The notes: generated from the letters alone by a model not told the origin. A stretch of 64,000 nucleotides of DNA from Promethearchaeota archaeon (GCA_011364925.1 RDOA01000018.1:1-64000); one strand, 5' to 3'. Shown: positions 1 through 9,771, counted from the first letter of the stretch. Numbers and translations: made by a program.

Positions 1-210
1 ATTTCAAAAAAGCAAAGTATAGCAAAAAACAGTCTTACTGACATAAATAAAAAATCACAGAAGTTTGTAACTAACTTAAAGACTGCAGTGTTAATTTTGG
101 AAGGAACAAAGGCTCGTATTTTCGAAAAAATTGAAAAATTGGAGTCGGAAAAGAAGGAACTTTTGTCAAAAGTTAAAGAACTTGAAAAAGGAGGTACTGA
201 TAAAGAATGA
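1..210 (+). CDS. C-terminal end of a coiled-coil protein (partial)
   Basis: An open frame runs from the first base of the window to a TGA ending at 210, giving 69 residues of a protein whose start lies outside. The residues are almost all charged or small, rich in Lys and Glu with Leu/Ile at heptad-like spacing, so the end of the protein is probably a coiled coil. The stop overlaps the ATG of the next gene (ATGA overlap, 207-210), which indicates translational coupling with the MPN-domain gene. An AAGGAGG-type ribosome binding site for that gene lies inside this reading frame at about 188-194. Function cannot be named from this fragment. Confidence 0.75.
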   Translation: MSKKQSIAKNSLTDINKKSQKFVTNLKTAVLILEGTKARIFEKIEKLESEKKELLSKVKELEKGGTDKE

Positions 211-1586
211 ATGAGAGTAATAGCGGAAATGTAGGCGCTGGCAAAGTTTTTATAACGATGAATGCGTTTAATGACATGCTTTCACATGTTTTAAGGTTTG
301 CTGGAAATTCATTAGAGTATAACGATCAAGTTTTAGGATTTTGCATAGGAAGTAGAGATTCAAATAACAACTTAAAAGTTGACCGCGCTATTCCTATAGT
401 TCACGGCGATGTTGTCGAATTAGGATTTCCAGAAAAGATTCATAAAACTTTAGATCAAATCAAAGATGAGGCAAAACTCGAGAATATGGAAGTGTTAGGG
501 TGGTATCACAGTCATCCTAACAGTAAATCATTTTTCTTTTCTGATATCGATAAAAAAAATCATCAATATTTCCAGAATGAACAAAATCCTCACGCATTTG
601 GAATCGTCTTTGATCATTCAAAACTTCATAAAGGAAAGAAATTTGGTTTGGAAATCTTTCGATTAGATGACCCTAGGAAAGGAGAGAAGAGCAATACGAT
701 AAACATTGACTTTGAGATAGAAGTACCAAAGTCTTTGGAATTCTACAGATGGGTTCAAAAACTCGTAGAGAAAGGTCAAATGAAAAACCCTATAATTATT
801 AGAGAGAGACTAGAAATGAACGATCAGGCACCTCCCGATCTTCAAGAAATTCCAATGTCAATGGATCAACTGGAAGCTGATGTCGCAATAAAATATCCAA
901 ACATCGAACCTGTTGTAGAAGGAGTTAAGAAAGGCGTGCAGAATTTCTCTAACCTAGTGTTAAGTAACTACAAATCAGAGTTAGAGACTTGGTCCAAAGA
1001 ATTCAACGATGGAGCTCTTTTAGGTCTAAATAAGATAAGTGGTTCAATAGCACATATGAATACAGCAATAAGGAATGGTTTTGGAAAAGTTGAAAAGTGG
1101 ATAGAGCTCAACTTCAAAGAAAGAATTAACGAATATAAAGAAAGAATTGAGGGATATATAAAAGCGCGTGTTGACGGTCAAGAAGGGTTAAAAACTAATG
1201 TAAACGAAGTTAAGGAAAACTTAACAAAGGAAATAACCAAAAACTTAGAGGAAAGCATCGAATCTATAACAGTATCGATAAAGAAAGATTTGAACGAGAC
1301 TATTAATAAGCTGTATGAACTTTCAATACAAGATAAGAAGATTAAAGAAAAAATAGAGAGTTCAACCAATCAAATCTCCGAATTGTCGCAAACCGTTGAA
1401 AATCTTTCGATTGATGTGTTAAAAGGAGTCAGTGCTCTTAATCACCCCTTTGAAATCAATCTTAATACAAATTATGATAAAATCATTGCGGAACTCGAAT
1501 CATTTAATAATAACACTGCTGATCTCGAGGAACTGATAGAACGACTTCAGTCAATTATCCCTGATTTTAGGAATGTCAAAAAATAA
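207..1586 (+). CDS. MPN/JAMM-domain protein with long helical tail
   Basis: Residues about 14-150 form an MPN (JAB1/Mov34) domain, the fold of zinc isopeptidases that remove ubiquitin-like modifiers. The signature HSHPNSKSFFFSDID at residues 101-115 supplies His101, His103, Ser112 and Asp115. The loop between the second His and the Ser is one residue longer than in Rpn11. The strand that normally carries the catalytic Glu (EVxGxxxG) reads QVLGFCIG here, so Glu appears replaced by Gln41. Residues about 230-420 are predicted to be long amphipathic helices and coiled coil, unlike small archaeal JAMM proteases. It overlaps the upstream coiled-coil gene by 4 bases, so the two proteins may form a complex. 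Zinc binding looks likely; peptidase activity is uncertain. Family assignment is secure, substrate unknown. Confidence 0.85.
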   Translation: MNESNSGNVGAGKVFITMNAFNDMLSHVLRFAGNSLEYNDQVLGFCIGSRDSNNNLKVDRAIPIVHGDVVELGFPEKIHKTLDQIKDEAKLENMEVLGWYHSHPNSKSFFFSDIDKKNHQYFQNEQNPHAFGIVFDHSKLHKGKKFGLEIFRLDDPRKGEKSNTINIDFEIEVPKSLEFYRWVQKLVEKGQMKNPIIIRERLEMNDQAPPDLQEIPMSMDQLEADVAIKYPNIEPVVEGVKKGVQNFSNLVLSNYKSELETWSKEFNDGALLGLNKISGSIAHMNTAIRNGFGKVEKWIELNFKERINEYKERIEGYIKARVDGQEGLKTNVNEVKENLTKEITKNLEESIESITVSIKKDLNETINKLYELSIQDKKIKEKIESSTNQISELSQTVENLSIDVLKGVSALNHPFEINLNTNYDKIIAELESFNNNTADLEELIERLQSIIPDFRNVKK

Positions 1587-1620
1587 GCAAAAGTTAAAAT
1601 CCTTCTTTTAAAATCAACTA

Positions 1621-1905
1621 TTAAAACTGAAGCGCTGGCACTTTTGATATTTGTAATTTATATTTTGGGATGTTAGTGTTTAGACGCTTTAAGTGATTAT
1701 TTTTAGCCACAGTACTTAATATTCTTCCTATTCTATCGACTTTTATGTCGATTCCATAGTTATCTTTGAGAACTGAGTTGATTTTATAGGAAGACAAAAT
1801 TACGACATCAGAAATGTTTCGTTCAGCTAACATTTCGATACCTTGCTTAACAAGGTTTATCAAGGTTTCTTTATCTTGTTTTTCTGGTTGATTCTCCATT
1901 TGCAT
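1621..1905 (-). CDS. Small winged-helix-like protein of unknown function
   Basis: A 94-residue protein. The first 12 residues are charged and probably disordered; the rest reads as alpha helices followed by a beta hairpin. The stretch around IGRILSTVAKNNHLKRL resembles a recognition helix and wing of small archaeal winged-helix DNA-binding proteins, and the tail is Lys-rich. The start is ATG 1903-1905, with a second ATG two codons later. It is convergent with the MPN gene (34 bases between stops) and divergent from the membrane operon starting at 2053, so it could regulate that operon. No close family is recognised; the DNA-binding role is inferred. Confidence 0.6.
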   Translation of the reverse strand: MQMENQPEKQDKETLINLVKQGIEMLAERNISDVVILSSYKINSVLKDNYGIDIKVDRIGRILSTVAKNNHLKRLNTNIPKYKLQISKVPALQF

Positions 1906-2024
1906 TATTATATTATCATTGAGTCCTTTTAAATTTTAACGCATTAAATTAGTAAAATCTAGAAGAGATTGAGAATAAAAAACTATATTTTTTTCAAATT
2001 ATATACGATAATTAATAATTTTTT

Positions 2025-2049
2025 TTTTTACCAAAACATTTGGTAAAAA
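2025..2049. promoter_or_regulatory. Perfect inverted repeat, candidate operator
   Basis: Eleven-base perfect arms (TTTTTACCAAA and TTTGGTAAAAA) flank the centre ACA, ending only three bases before the ATG of the membrane-protein gene at 2053. The core TACCAAA-ACA-TTTGGTA is typical in size and symmetry for a dimeric winged-helix repressor site. Its place over the start region would let a bound protein block transcription or initiation. The binding protein is unknown; the divergent gene at 1621-1905 is a candidate by position only. Confidence 0.6.
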
Positions 2050-2052
2050 TAC

Positions 2053-4374
2053 ATGAAAATGAAAGCGAAAAAAAATATAGCTAATGTGAAAAAATCTCTC
2101 CGGAATGGCATCCGAAGAATCTTCGTGCGCGATTTATATGTGGAGGGGCAAGAACCTTCAAAGTCGTATTTTGGAGAGAAAAAGTTCTATTTACTCTATG
2201 CTATATTTTTAGCCTATTCCTTTATAATTTTAATAGGGATTAATTATCCAGGCGATTATCTTACTGTGCTTACGTTTGGGAATCCTTTTGTTTTTGGAAA
2301 CGCATTGATAGGCTTCTTTCTAGTTTTATCTATACTCTATAGCAATGATAGTATCAGAAAGTTCATTTTTGAAAAACACTCCTTATTAAAACAAAGTATA
2401 ATATATGTGCTTATAATTGCAGGATTTTACTTTCTCTTCTCGTTTGTTGCTAATGCTAATACTAATTTGATTAGTTATCTTTTAGGCTTGTCAACAATCT
2501 GGCTTATTTTATTGAGTGTTCGATTTTTTATGTATGCTAGAAAGTTTGCTACAAAAATGGAAGCAAGATTTATAACTAAATATTCGACTATACGTCGATT
2601 TTTTGCTTTTATTGTTCCTTATTTTATTTTAGCAGTGTTAGTTATAATAGCACTGTTTTATAGAAGTTTGTTAGTGTATATATCGTTAGATTTTCTTGCG
2701 CCTTACGCACCAAGTGAAGCTGTCGGGGTTTACGTTTTAGAAATGCGGTTGATTATGCCGTTAATCTATTTTAGCTTAATCTTGACATTACTATTCATAA
2801 TTTTTGAATTCGTATTTACTCGAAGAAGAGCTGAAACTAAACGGGCGGGATTATTTGACAATTACACGTTTTCGTTAATTGTATTGTTCATTTTTTTCTT
2901 TCAAGTATTTCAATTATCCTTATTTTTGGTTTTAAATCCAGCTACCGTCACAGCCTTGAAAGCTACGGTGGGAGCACGCAGTACGACGGTTTGGTTCATT
3001 TTTATCTTTGAATTTGCCGTTTCGATGTGGTTCTTATATCGCATTATTAAAAAACTAGGGCGCTCTTTGGAATGGAGATTTCTCATTTTTAAAAGAGATG
3101 GGCTTATTTTGTTGATATTAGGCTGTGAATTGGCTCAAACGCTCACTCGTTTTGCATTACAATCACAGGTTCCAAACCAAGAAATAACGACAGTAGGACA
3201 ATTCTTTATGGCAGACAAGTATGTCGTGTCTATAATAATGATTATCTTTCTTGGGAGCACCTTATTATTCTATTATTTAAAACCGCATGAAACATCCATG
3301 TTCATTCGTTTACAGAAAGAGACTGTCAATCAAGAAGAAAAGAGCATGGATATTGTCTACAAGCTAATACGCAGCGAATATATACGGAGAGGTGAAGCGT
3401 ATCCTCTTGAGATTTTGGATCGAGAGTTAATTCGGGCAACAAGGCTTTCGAAACGTAATGTATACTTCCTGGTAGAGGACTTGGCGAACATTGATATGAA
3501 TATCATTCTTACAGATAGAAGGGATCAAGATGGAAGGTTACAAAAATACATCGACTTCTCTTCAGTTCTAGAAAAATTTGATAAAAAAGCTGTGGCTCAG
3601 AAAAAAGCGAAAAAATATCTTTCTGATAGACTTTACACTACGATGACTTCGAAAAAACCAAAAAAACTTGATTTACGCGTCAGTTCAGACGAAACTAAAG
3701 CTTCAAGTCAATTCTTGACATCTCTTGCAACGGATTATACTAGAAAACAGAAGGATGAATTGTCTTTGGAGCAGAAACAAAAAGATCTTTCTGTTCCATT
3801 CATTCAAAAACAAGTTCCATCTTCCTTAAAAATTTTGATTTTAGAAATACTAAAAAAGGAATTTACATACCGAATAGAAAATCAAGAAAAATACCCTGAT
3901 TACAATTATCCTATTTCAGAAATAGCTTCCCAAATTCAACTGGAGACAAGAATAACGCCGGGTCAACTCTACCAAATATTAGAGAATATTAGTGGAAGCG
4001 ATATAGAATTAAATTTAATAGGAAATCCCGAGGAACCCGAAGATAAAAAAGTAGATTTCTTCCCAATTGCAGATGATGATTTGAGTTATGCCTTTGCTAA
4101 TTTTCGACCAGAAGTGTACAAAAAAATTCGAGTTAAAGTTTTAAAGAATTTTCTTAAGTTTTTGGGACATAAGAAAGCCAAAGGAGTATTTTCTAAAATC
4201 AGAAAGGAGATAGGAAACGAAACTGAAGAACAAAAGGCGTGGAACACCTTTTTTAAAGATCTCAACAATTACTATCCCATTTTCACTGAGGAAGTTGAAA
4301 AAGTGCAATCGAGTGTGGGACTCCTGAAGATTGTTAATGAATTTCCTAAAAAGGACATTGATATTTATCTTTAA
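2053..4374 (+). CDS. Polytopic membrane protein with large cytosolic C-terminal region
   Basis: The 773-residue protein has a short basic N-terminus, about ten hydrophobic membrane segments between residues 48 and 415, then roughly 350 hydrophilic residues. The first part of the tail (about 435-515) contains a helix-turn-helix-like pattern followed by a strand pair, suggesting a winged-helix domain. The middle is Lys-rich, and a second helical domain follows from about 590. No transporter or enzyme signature is recognised. The ATG follows directly after an inverted repeat. The MFS gene starts 9 bases after this stop, so the two are almost certainly one operon and may act together, for example a membrane sensor with a transporter (inference). 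Function unknown. Confidence 0.8.
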   Translation: MKMKAKKNIANVKKSLRNGIRRIFVRDLYVEGQEPSKSYFGEKKFYLLYAIFLAYSFIILIGINYPGDYLTVLTFGNPFVFGNALIGFFLVLSILYSNDSIRKFIFEKHSLLKQSIIYVLIIAGFYFLFSFVANANTNLISYLLGLSTIWLILLSVRFFMYARKFATKMEARFITKYSTIRRFFAFIVPYFILAVLVIIALFYRSLLVYISLDFLAPYAPSEAVGVYVLEMRLIMPLIYFSLILTLLFIIFEFVFTRRRAETKRAGLFDNYTFSLIVLFIFFFQVFQLSLFLVLNPATVTALKATVGARSTTVWFIFIFEFAVSMWFLYRIIKKLGRSLEWRFLIFKRDGLILLILGCELAQTLTRFALQSQVPNQEITTVGQFFMADKYVVSIIMIIFLGSTLLFYYLKPHETSMFIRLQKETVNQEEKSMDIVYKLIRSEYIRRGEAYPLEILDRELIRATRLSKRNVYFLVEDLANIDMNIILTDRRDQDGRLQKYIDFSSVLEKFDKKAVAQKKAKKYLSDRLYTTMTSKKPKKLDLRVSSDETKASSQFLTSLATDYTRKQKDELSLEQKQKDLSVPFIQKQVPSSLKILILEILKKEFTYRIENQEKYPDYNYPISEIASQIQLETRITPGQLYQILENISGSDIELNLIGNPEEPEDKKVDFFPIADDDLSYAFANFRPEVYKKIRVKVLKNFLKFLGHKKAKGVFSKIRKEIGNETEEQKAWNTFFKDLNNYYPIFTEEVEKVQSSVGLLKIVNEFPKKDIDIYL

Positions 4375-4383
4375 CTCAATACT

Positions 4384-5685
4384 ATGGCGTTTATTAATAG
4401 GAAATACTCACGCAGAAGGACTTTTATAGGTTTATCTTCGTTCCAGTTACTCGCGATGTTTAGACGAGGTATGTTTTACACATATTTATCCCAATATATG
4501 ATTGGATTCTTAGGTTTACCGGTGACTATAGCAACCTTATATGCGACTCTTCCGATGTTTATTAGCGTCGTATTTCAAAATTTTGTATGGGGTCCTATTA
4601 GCGATAAAACCCAAAGAAGAAGAACATTGATCATTTTAGGCGAAGTTTTAGCTGGAATTGGAACCTTAATAGTCTGGTTTATTCACTCAATATTTGTAGA
4701 TCTATTTTTAGCTGGAATTACGATTATTATTGGTTTAACTTTCATTGAAGCATTTTGGTCAATGTCTAATATCAGTTGGAGCGCTCTAATTAGCGATATT
4801 TACCCATCTAAAGATAGAAGTAAAATTATGGGACAATTAACTAGCGTAGGAGGTTTTGGAAGAATGATAGGGATCTCAATAGGATCCCTGCTTTTCATTA
4901 ACGGATACGGCTTCCGCTATGGTCCGCTATTCTTTGTTGCAGCACTGGTTATGTTTATATCTTCTATTCCTATGCTTCTAACCCCAGAAGGAGGCGTTAA
5001 TTCAGAAATAGAACCAGAAAGCGAGAATGTTCATAAAAACAATAAAGCTAATACACCACGAAAACTTAATTTTAAATTCATTTTTGTGGTTTTTATCATA
5101 TCATTAGCATTTATTAATTTTGGGCGCAATTCAATTGCCACAACTTATAGCCCTTATTTATATTTACCAGATGGATTCGCTGTCAATGACTTTTTGATGG
5201 GTTTTATTGCTAATACCCGCTCATTAGCAACATTGATTATTGGTTTTTTAGCTGGTACTTTAAGTAAAAAATTTGGACATTCTCGAGCTTTAATCTTCGG
5301 AGCGAGTTTAGCTATTATTGCTTTGGTTATAACAGGAACAACAAATAACTTAGTATTAATTTTTATTGGAAGTTTTTTTATAGGAACAGCAGAAGTTATA
5401 ATCTTAGCCTCATCTTATGTGATTGCTTCAAATTTGATACCCTATAAAGTTAGAGCAAGATTATTTGGAGCTTATAATGCAACATTTTTCCTTTCATGGG
5501 GTTTAGCAGGTACAATCATCTCTGGTCCCATAATAGATTTCCTACTCAATACTGGGTTTAACGATGTAATCTCTTTTCGAGTCGCCTTCATCGTAGGAGC
5601 TTTGATAACTGGAATTGGATTAGTTATCTTTGTGATTTTAGAAATTTGGCTTAAACCTAGAAACACAAAAACCTACAAAAATTAA
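4384..5685 (+). CDS. MFS transporter
   Basis: A 433-residue protein with twelve hydrophobic segments in two six-helix halves joined by a hydrophilic loop at about residues 200-225. The loop between helices 2 and 3 reads GPISDKTQRRRT, matching the major facilitator signature GxxxDRxGRR. This places it among secondary transporters driven by ion gradients in the cytoplasmic membrane. The substrate cannot be read from the sequence. It is the second gene of an operon with the membrane protein ending at 4374. Downstream it is convergent with the copper ATPase gene, with 38 AT-rich bases between stops. Confidence 0.88.
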   Translation: MAFINRKYSRRRTFIGLSSFQLLAMFRRGMFYTYLSQYMIGFLGLPVTIATLYATLPMFISVVFQNFVWGPISDKTQRRRTLIILGEVLAGIGTLIVWFIHSIFVDLFLAGITIIIGLTFIEAFWSMSNISWSALISDIYPSKDRSKIMGQLTSVGGFGRMIGISIGSLLFINGYGFRYGPLFFVAALVMFISSIPMLLTPEGGVNSEIEPESENVHKNNKANTPRKLNFKFIFVVFIISLAFINFGRNSIATTYSPYLYLPDGFAVNDFLMGFIANTRSLATLIIGFLAGTLSKKFGHSRALIFGASLAIIALVITGTTNNLVLIFIGSFFIGTAEVIILASSYVIASNLIPYKVRARLFGAYNATFFLSWGLAGTIISGPIIDFLLNTGFNDVISFRVAFIVGALITGIGLVIFVILEIWLKPRNTKTYKN

Positions 5686-5723
5686 AAAAATAGAAAAAAA
5701 ATATTAATTTAAATAGACTTATA

Positions 5724-8700
5724 TTACTCTATTATTTTCATATTTTTACCATGGTGTTGAGGGATTGGCTGAGTTCCGCATGATGATCCCATCCAGCAGA
5801 CTAATTGGTCATCCTCTTCATGCATCGGTTTACCACAATGTTGAGGTAAATCTTGCTCTAAACCACATTCCACACACTTTAATTTTGCCACTTTTTCTTC
5901 AACCTCTATTTTATTAATATTAACATTTAATTCCTTACTTTCGACATATTTATCTGGATCGTTCTTGAATTCCACTAAACATGAATTATTGCAGAAATAA
6001 TATTTCTTTCCTTCATACTCATACTCAATCCAATCTTCTGGTTTTCCTTTCATTCCACATACTGGATCAGTTACTAATTGTTCTTCAGAAACACCTTTAT
6101 GCATTAATTTTGGATCAATGGCATCAAACGATTTGTATTTTTCAGGATTTCGTTTAAATTCCGCTTCACAATTTGTACTACAGAAATAATAACTTTCCCC
6201 TTTGTATTTATATTCAATAGCTTTACTAGGAATAACTTCCATTCCACATATAGGGTCTGTTGCTTTTTCTTCGAGCAATAATTTCTCCTCTCTCACCTGT
6301 TGCTCAGTCTTTGGTTCATATCTTTTCAGAAGTAATGCATTAGTGACAACTGAAACGGAACTTGAAGCCATAAATACAGCAGCTAAATAAGGAGGTAAAA
6401 ATTGTCCTGTAATTACAAATAATACACCCGCAGCAAGTGGAATACCTATTAGATTATATATTAATGCCCAAAATAGATTTGTTACCATTTTCTTATATGT
6501 TTTTCTGGATAATTTAATCGCTGAAACGACATTTCGTAGATCTCCTCTCATCAAAACGATATCCGCGGTTTCAATTGCTACATCGGTACCAGAACCAACA
6601 GCTATTCCAGTATCAGCTTGAGCTAATGCAGGTGCGTCATTAATTCCATCTCCGACCATCCCTACAACTTTATCCTCAGAAGATTCTTGGAGTTCTTTAA
6701 TTGTTAAAGCTTTCTCATTAGGTAAAACCTCCGCTAAAATATGGTTCTCATCAATGTTTAATTCTTCACCAATAATTAAAGCAGTCTGCTTATTATCTCC
6801 TGTGAGCATGTAGATTTCAATACCTAATTCTCTTAAAAGCTCAAGAGCATAAGGTGCTTGATCCTTTATTCTATCAGAGATTCCTATTATTCCTCTCACT
6901 TCTTTGTCAATTGCTACAAATACTGCAGTTCTTCCCAATCGTTGAAATTCTTCAAATTTTTCATCATATTTGGAAGTACTAATATTATTATCTTCGAATA
7001 ATTTTGGACTACCAAGTATTACTTCTCGATCGTTAATTGTAGCAATAAGACCTTTACCTGGAACAGCATCAAAACTTTCCGGTGTTGTGAGAGAGAGCCC
7101 TTTTTGATTTGCTTCTTCAATAATTGCTAATCCAAGAGGATGTTCCGAACCCATTTCAGCACTTCCTGCAAAAAGTAAGAGGTCTTTTTCGGATATTCCA
7201 GTTCCTTTTAACTCTATTTCTGTAAAAATTCCAGACACTTTAGGTTTCCCCACTGTTAAAGTTCCCGTCTTGTCAAAAACTATTGTATTTACATCATTAA
7301 TTGCTTCTAATGAGTCACCACCCTTAATCAATAAGCCATTTTCAGCTCCCTTGCCCGTTCCTACCATTATAGCGGTTGGAATTGCCAATCCAAGAGCACA
7401 AGGACAAGAAATTACAACTACAGAGGTAAAAACAAGTAATGCCGTTTCAATACCCCTTTGTGCGATGAAGAACCAATAGGCGAAAGCAATCGAAGCAATG
7501 AGAATAACAATTGGAACAAAATAATTGCTTACTTTATCAGCTAATAACTGTTTTGTACCTTTTCTGGATTGTGCTTCTTTAACAAATTCAATTATTTGGA
7601 ACAACATTGTATCTTTGCCAACTTTTTCTGTTTCAATTTGTAATAGACCAGTTTGATTAACTGTCGCCCCAATCACATTACTTTCAACTTCTTTTGTGAT
7701 ATACTTACTCTCACCGGTGATCATTGACTCATCAATCTTTGACTTACCTTTTATAACTATTCCATCAACAGGAATTTTTTCACCTGGCCGTACAACTAAA
7801 ATATCACCTTTTTCAATTTCTTCGATAGGAATTTCGATTTCTTTACCATCTTTCAGTAGTGTAGCTGTTTTAGGCTGCAATCCTATTAACTTCTTGATTG
7901 CCTCAGACGCTTGCCCCTTAGTCTTATGTTCAAGATATTTCCCCACTAAAATGAAAGAGAAAATTAGACTCATAGCTTCATAAAATACATCACCATTAAT
8001 GAAGTAAGTTGTTAATAACGAGTATAGATATGCTGTGGTTGTACCTAAAACTATTAGAACATCCATATTTGCGGATTTATTTTTTAAAGATTTATATGCG
8101 CCACCCAAAAAGAATGAACCCGCCACAATGTAATTTCCCGTGGCTAATATTGATAGAATCACATTCCGTGTAAATATTGCATTTATCTGAAATGTTTCAG
8201 GAACAAGCCAATTAATTGGAGCAATAAAGGCAGAGAATACTAATGAAATGATCAAAATTCTTAGACGATATCGCATCTCTTTCTTGTGAGCTTCTATTTC
8301 TTTATCAATAGTCCCTGCAGATTTTTCGATGTTATATCCCAGTTTCTTTATCTCAGAATATACCTTATTTTCACCAATTTCCAACTCATTAAATTCGATA
8401 AATAATTTTAAAGCTTCATAATTTCCACGAATCTCATATATACCTTTAATTTGTTTTGCATCTTCAACCAATTTTGCGAATTGTTCATTTGTGATTGATT
8501 CGGTTATCTTTAAATCAATTTTCGCTAAAGATGCTTTATAACCTAAATCCTTTATTGCTTTATTAAAATCCTGATAGTTAACCGTTTTGGAGTCATATTC
8601 CACAGTTGCTTCTTCATTCGCGAAATTTACAACTGAACTATTTACACCGTCCATATTCTTCAGTTTTGTCTCTATCTTTAATGCGCAAGATGCACATGTC

Positions 8701-8747
8701 ATTCCACCGAGTTTTATTTTCATCTTTTCTTCTGTTTTTGTTTCCAT
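5724..8747 (-). CDS. copA: Cu+-type P1B ATPase with two YHS domains and a Cys-rich tail
   Basis: A 1007-residue copper-exporting ATPase. An N-terminal heavy-metal domain carries GGMTCASC (Cys18, Cys21). A second HMA-like domain at about 75-140 lacks the CxxC. The core has TGES at 344-347, the membrane CPC motif at 448-450, the phosphorylated Asp492 in DKTGT, and late-helix YN and MASSS motifs typical of Cu+ pumps. Most CopA proteins end there. This one adds two YHS (TRASH-like) metal-binding domains (about 829-875 and 892-935, each DPxCGM...YYFC...C) and a final 53 residues with six Cys and four His. The start ATG 8745-8747 has GTGATG just upstream. It is divergent from a TRASH-domain regulator. 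Role: copper efflux or metal delivery. The extra C-terminal domains probably sense or hand over copper (inference). Confidence 0.95.
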   Translation of the reverse strand: METKTEEKMKIKLGGMTCASCALKIETKLKNMDGVNSSVVNFANEEATVEYDSKTVNYQDFNKAIKDLGYKASLAKIDLKITESITNEQFAKLVEDAKQIKGIYEIRGNYEALKLFIEFNELEIGENKVYSEIKKLGYNIEKSAGTIDKEIEAHKKEMRYRLRILIISLVFSAFIAPINWLVPETFQINAIFTRNVILSILATGNYIVAGSFFLGGAYKSLKNKSANMDVLIVLGTTTAYLYSLLTTYFINGDVFYEAMSLIFSFILVGKYLEHKTKGQASEAIKKLIGLQPKTATLLKDGKEIEIPIEEIEKGDILVVRPGEKIPVDGIVIKGKSKIDESMITGESKYITKEVESNVIGATVNQTGLLQIETEKVGKDTMLFQIIEFVKEAQSRKGTKQLLADKVSNYFVPIVILIASIAFAYWFFIAQRGIETALLVFTSVVVISCPCALGLAIPTAIMVGTGKGAENGLLIKGGDSLEAINDVNTIVFDKTGTLTVGKPKVSGIFTEIELKGTGISEKDLLLFAGSAEMGSEHPLGLAIIEEANQKGLSLTTPESFDAVPGKGLIATINDREVILGSPKLFEDNNISTSKYDEKFEEFQRLGRTAVFVAIDKEVRGIIGISDRIKDQAPYALELLRELGIEIYMLTGDNKQTALIIGEELNIDENHILAEVLPNEKALTIKELQESSEDKVVGMVGDGINDAPALAQADTGIAVGSGTDVAIETADIVLMRGDLRNVVSAIKLSRKTYKKMVTNLFWALIYNLIGIPLAAGVLFVITGQFLPPYLAAVFMASSSVSVVTNALLLKRYEPKTEQQVREEKLLLEEKATDPICGMEVIPSKAIEYKYKGESYYFCSTNCEAEFKRNPEKYKSFDAIDPKLMHKGVSEEQLVTDPVCGMKGKPEDWIEYEYEGKKYYFCNNSCLVEFKNDPDKYVESKELNVNINKIEVEEKVAKLKCVECGLEQDLPQHCGKPMHEEDDQLVCWMGSSCGTQPIPQHHGKNMKIIE

Positions 8748-8891
8748 TTTACATCACTTTTTACTCAATTTATCACTATTGAAATTATTTGATATAGATT
8801 TTGATTATAATTTGAAATTATATCAAGTCGTTTCTTTAATACGCTCAATAAAATTTCTTTCATGGTTTCTAATCTAAAAAGTTTTAATTAT

Positions 8892-8921
8892 TATACTTTA
8901 ATATATATATTAAAAAGTATA
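8892..8921. promoter_or_regulatory. Candidate metal-responsive operator/promoter between copA and its regulator
   Basis: An imperfect palindrome, TATACTTT ... AAAGTATA, in the divergent region. TACTTT (8894-8899) and AAAGTA (8914-8919) span 26 bases. The right half runs into AAAGTATATATTTAAAT (8914-8930), which contains TATA-box-like sequence on both strands. The identical 17 bases recur upstream of the small membrane gene ending at 10074. A regulator bound here could control both directions. Confidence 0.6.
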
Positions 8922-8999
8922 TATTTAAATATTATTTTTATATTCTATAGATCATTAAATTAATTAAAGTTATTTTAGAAAAAAATAGGTATTTTCATA

Positions 9000-9446
9000 A
9001 TGGTCGAAGAAGCTGAGTTAAAAATTCAAAATCTCACAAAATTTTACATGTTGGTCCTACTTAAATCAAATGATTCAGTTACTGGGTATTTTATTCTTAA
9101 AAAACTAGCAAAGGACTTAGGCAAGACTGCTAGTCCAACATATGTGTATGATTTTTTGAAAGATCTAAAATCTCAGGGTTATGTAGAGGATGTTCCTACC
9201 TCTAAAACATCAAAACGTTCACAAGGGTTTCAACTTACGCCTCAAGGGCATGAATTTGTAGATAAAATATTCAATAGATTTAACAACTTAATTGAAGTTG
9301 CAATCCAGGCAAAGTTAGAAATTTGTGCGAGTTGTGGAGTCAGTCTTTACGATAACTATTATAGCGAGAAAATAGGAAAACAAACTCTAAATTTCTGTTG
9401 TAAGCATTGTGCAAAAGCTTATAAGGAAACGCTAAATAAGGAATAA
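9000..9446 (+). CDS. PadR-like winged-helix regulator with TRASH metal-binding domain
   Basis: 148 residues. Residues about 8-100 are a PadR-like winged helix (helices then a wing ending in LTPQGHEFV). Residues 110-148 form a TRASH-type domain, EICASCG ... NFCCKHCAKAYKE, with CxxC and CCxxC metal ligands. In archaea, winged-helix proteins with TRASH domains accompany copper ATPases as metal-responsive regulators (family knowledge), and this gene is divergent from copA with 252 bases between starts. It most likely senses copper and controls copA and perhaps the small membrane genes that follow. ATG 9000-9002 is the first good start; upstream sequence is AT-rich promoter. Confidence 0.88.
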   Translation: MVEEAELKIQNLTKFYMLVLLKSNDSVTGYFILKKLAKDLGKTASPTYVYDFLKDLKSQGYVEDVPTSKTSKRSQGFQLTPQGHEFVDKIFNRFNNLIEVAIQAKLEICASCGVSLYDNYYSEKIGKQTLNFCCKHCAKAYKETLNKE

Positions 9447-9480
9447 ATAGAAAAAAAGTAAATATTTACATTATTTATTC
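9441..9480. terminator. Nested inverted repeat between convergent genes
   Basis: Outer nine-base arms GAATAAATA (9441-9449) and TATTTATTC (9472-9480) enclose a perfect palindrome GTAAATATTTAC (9459-9470). The stops of the regulator (9444-9446) and of the convergent zinc-ribbon gene (9475-9477) lie inside the arms. The position suggests a shared bidirectional terminator. The stem is pure AT, so it would be weak. Confidence 0.4.
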
Positions 9481-9771
9481 TAGCATCAGTCCACATGAGG
9501 GACAATAGCTTCCCTTGCTATCAAGTATTTTTTCACCGCACTCTGGACAGAATTTAATAACGTTGTTCCCATTTTTATCATTTTCTGCTATTGAGGTTGA
9601 CTTTTCGGAAATTTCAGTTGTAAGATCTCGCTTAGTGCTTCTGTTCATTAAACTAAGAATTAAAATTACTGTTAAGATCAATGCAATTAATCCAATAATT
9701 AGAAAGAGTATAAAATTTCCGTTCAAACCCATCATCATACCCATTTCATCATGAAATTCGTTAAAAATCAT
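9475..9771 (-). CDS. Single-pass membrane protein with zinc-ribbon tail, Met-rich N-terminus
   Basis: 98 residues in three parts. The short N-terminus is rich in Met, His and acidic residues (HDEMGMMMG), one strong membrane segment follows at about 18-42, and a Ser/Thr-rich linker ends in a double-CxxC zinc ribbon (CPECG ... CPSCG). The Met/His/Asp cluster is the kind of sequence that binds Cu+ or Ag+, and the gene lies between the copper regulator and two further small membrane genes, so a role in copper handling is plausible but unproven. Start ATG 9769-9771; 36 bases separate it from the stop of the upstream small membrane gene. Confidence 0.7.
   Translation of the reverse strand: MIFNEFHDEMGMMMGLNGNFILFLIIGLIALILTVILILSLMNRSTKRDLTTEISEKSTSIAENDKNGNNVIKFCPECGEKILDSKGSYCPSCGLMLE

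Noticed and set aside
7696-7983. Open frames opposite the copper ATPase gene
   Set aside because: Antisense shadow of copA; no ribosome binding site, implausible composition.
8587-8877. Plus-strand frame across the copA start and the divergent region
   Set aside because: Covers the start of copA and AT-rich promoter; hydrophobic low-complexity translation.
9441-9480. Regulatory operator at the palindrome GTAAATATTTAC
   Set aside because: It lies between convergent stops, so an operator is unlikely; listed as a weak terminator.
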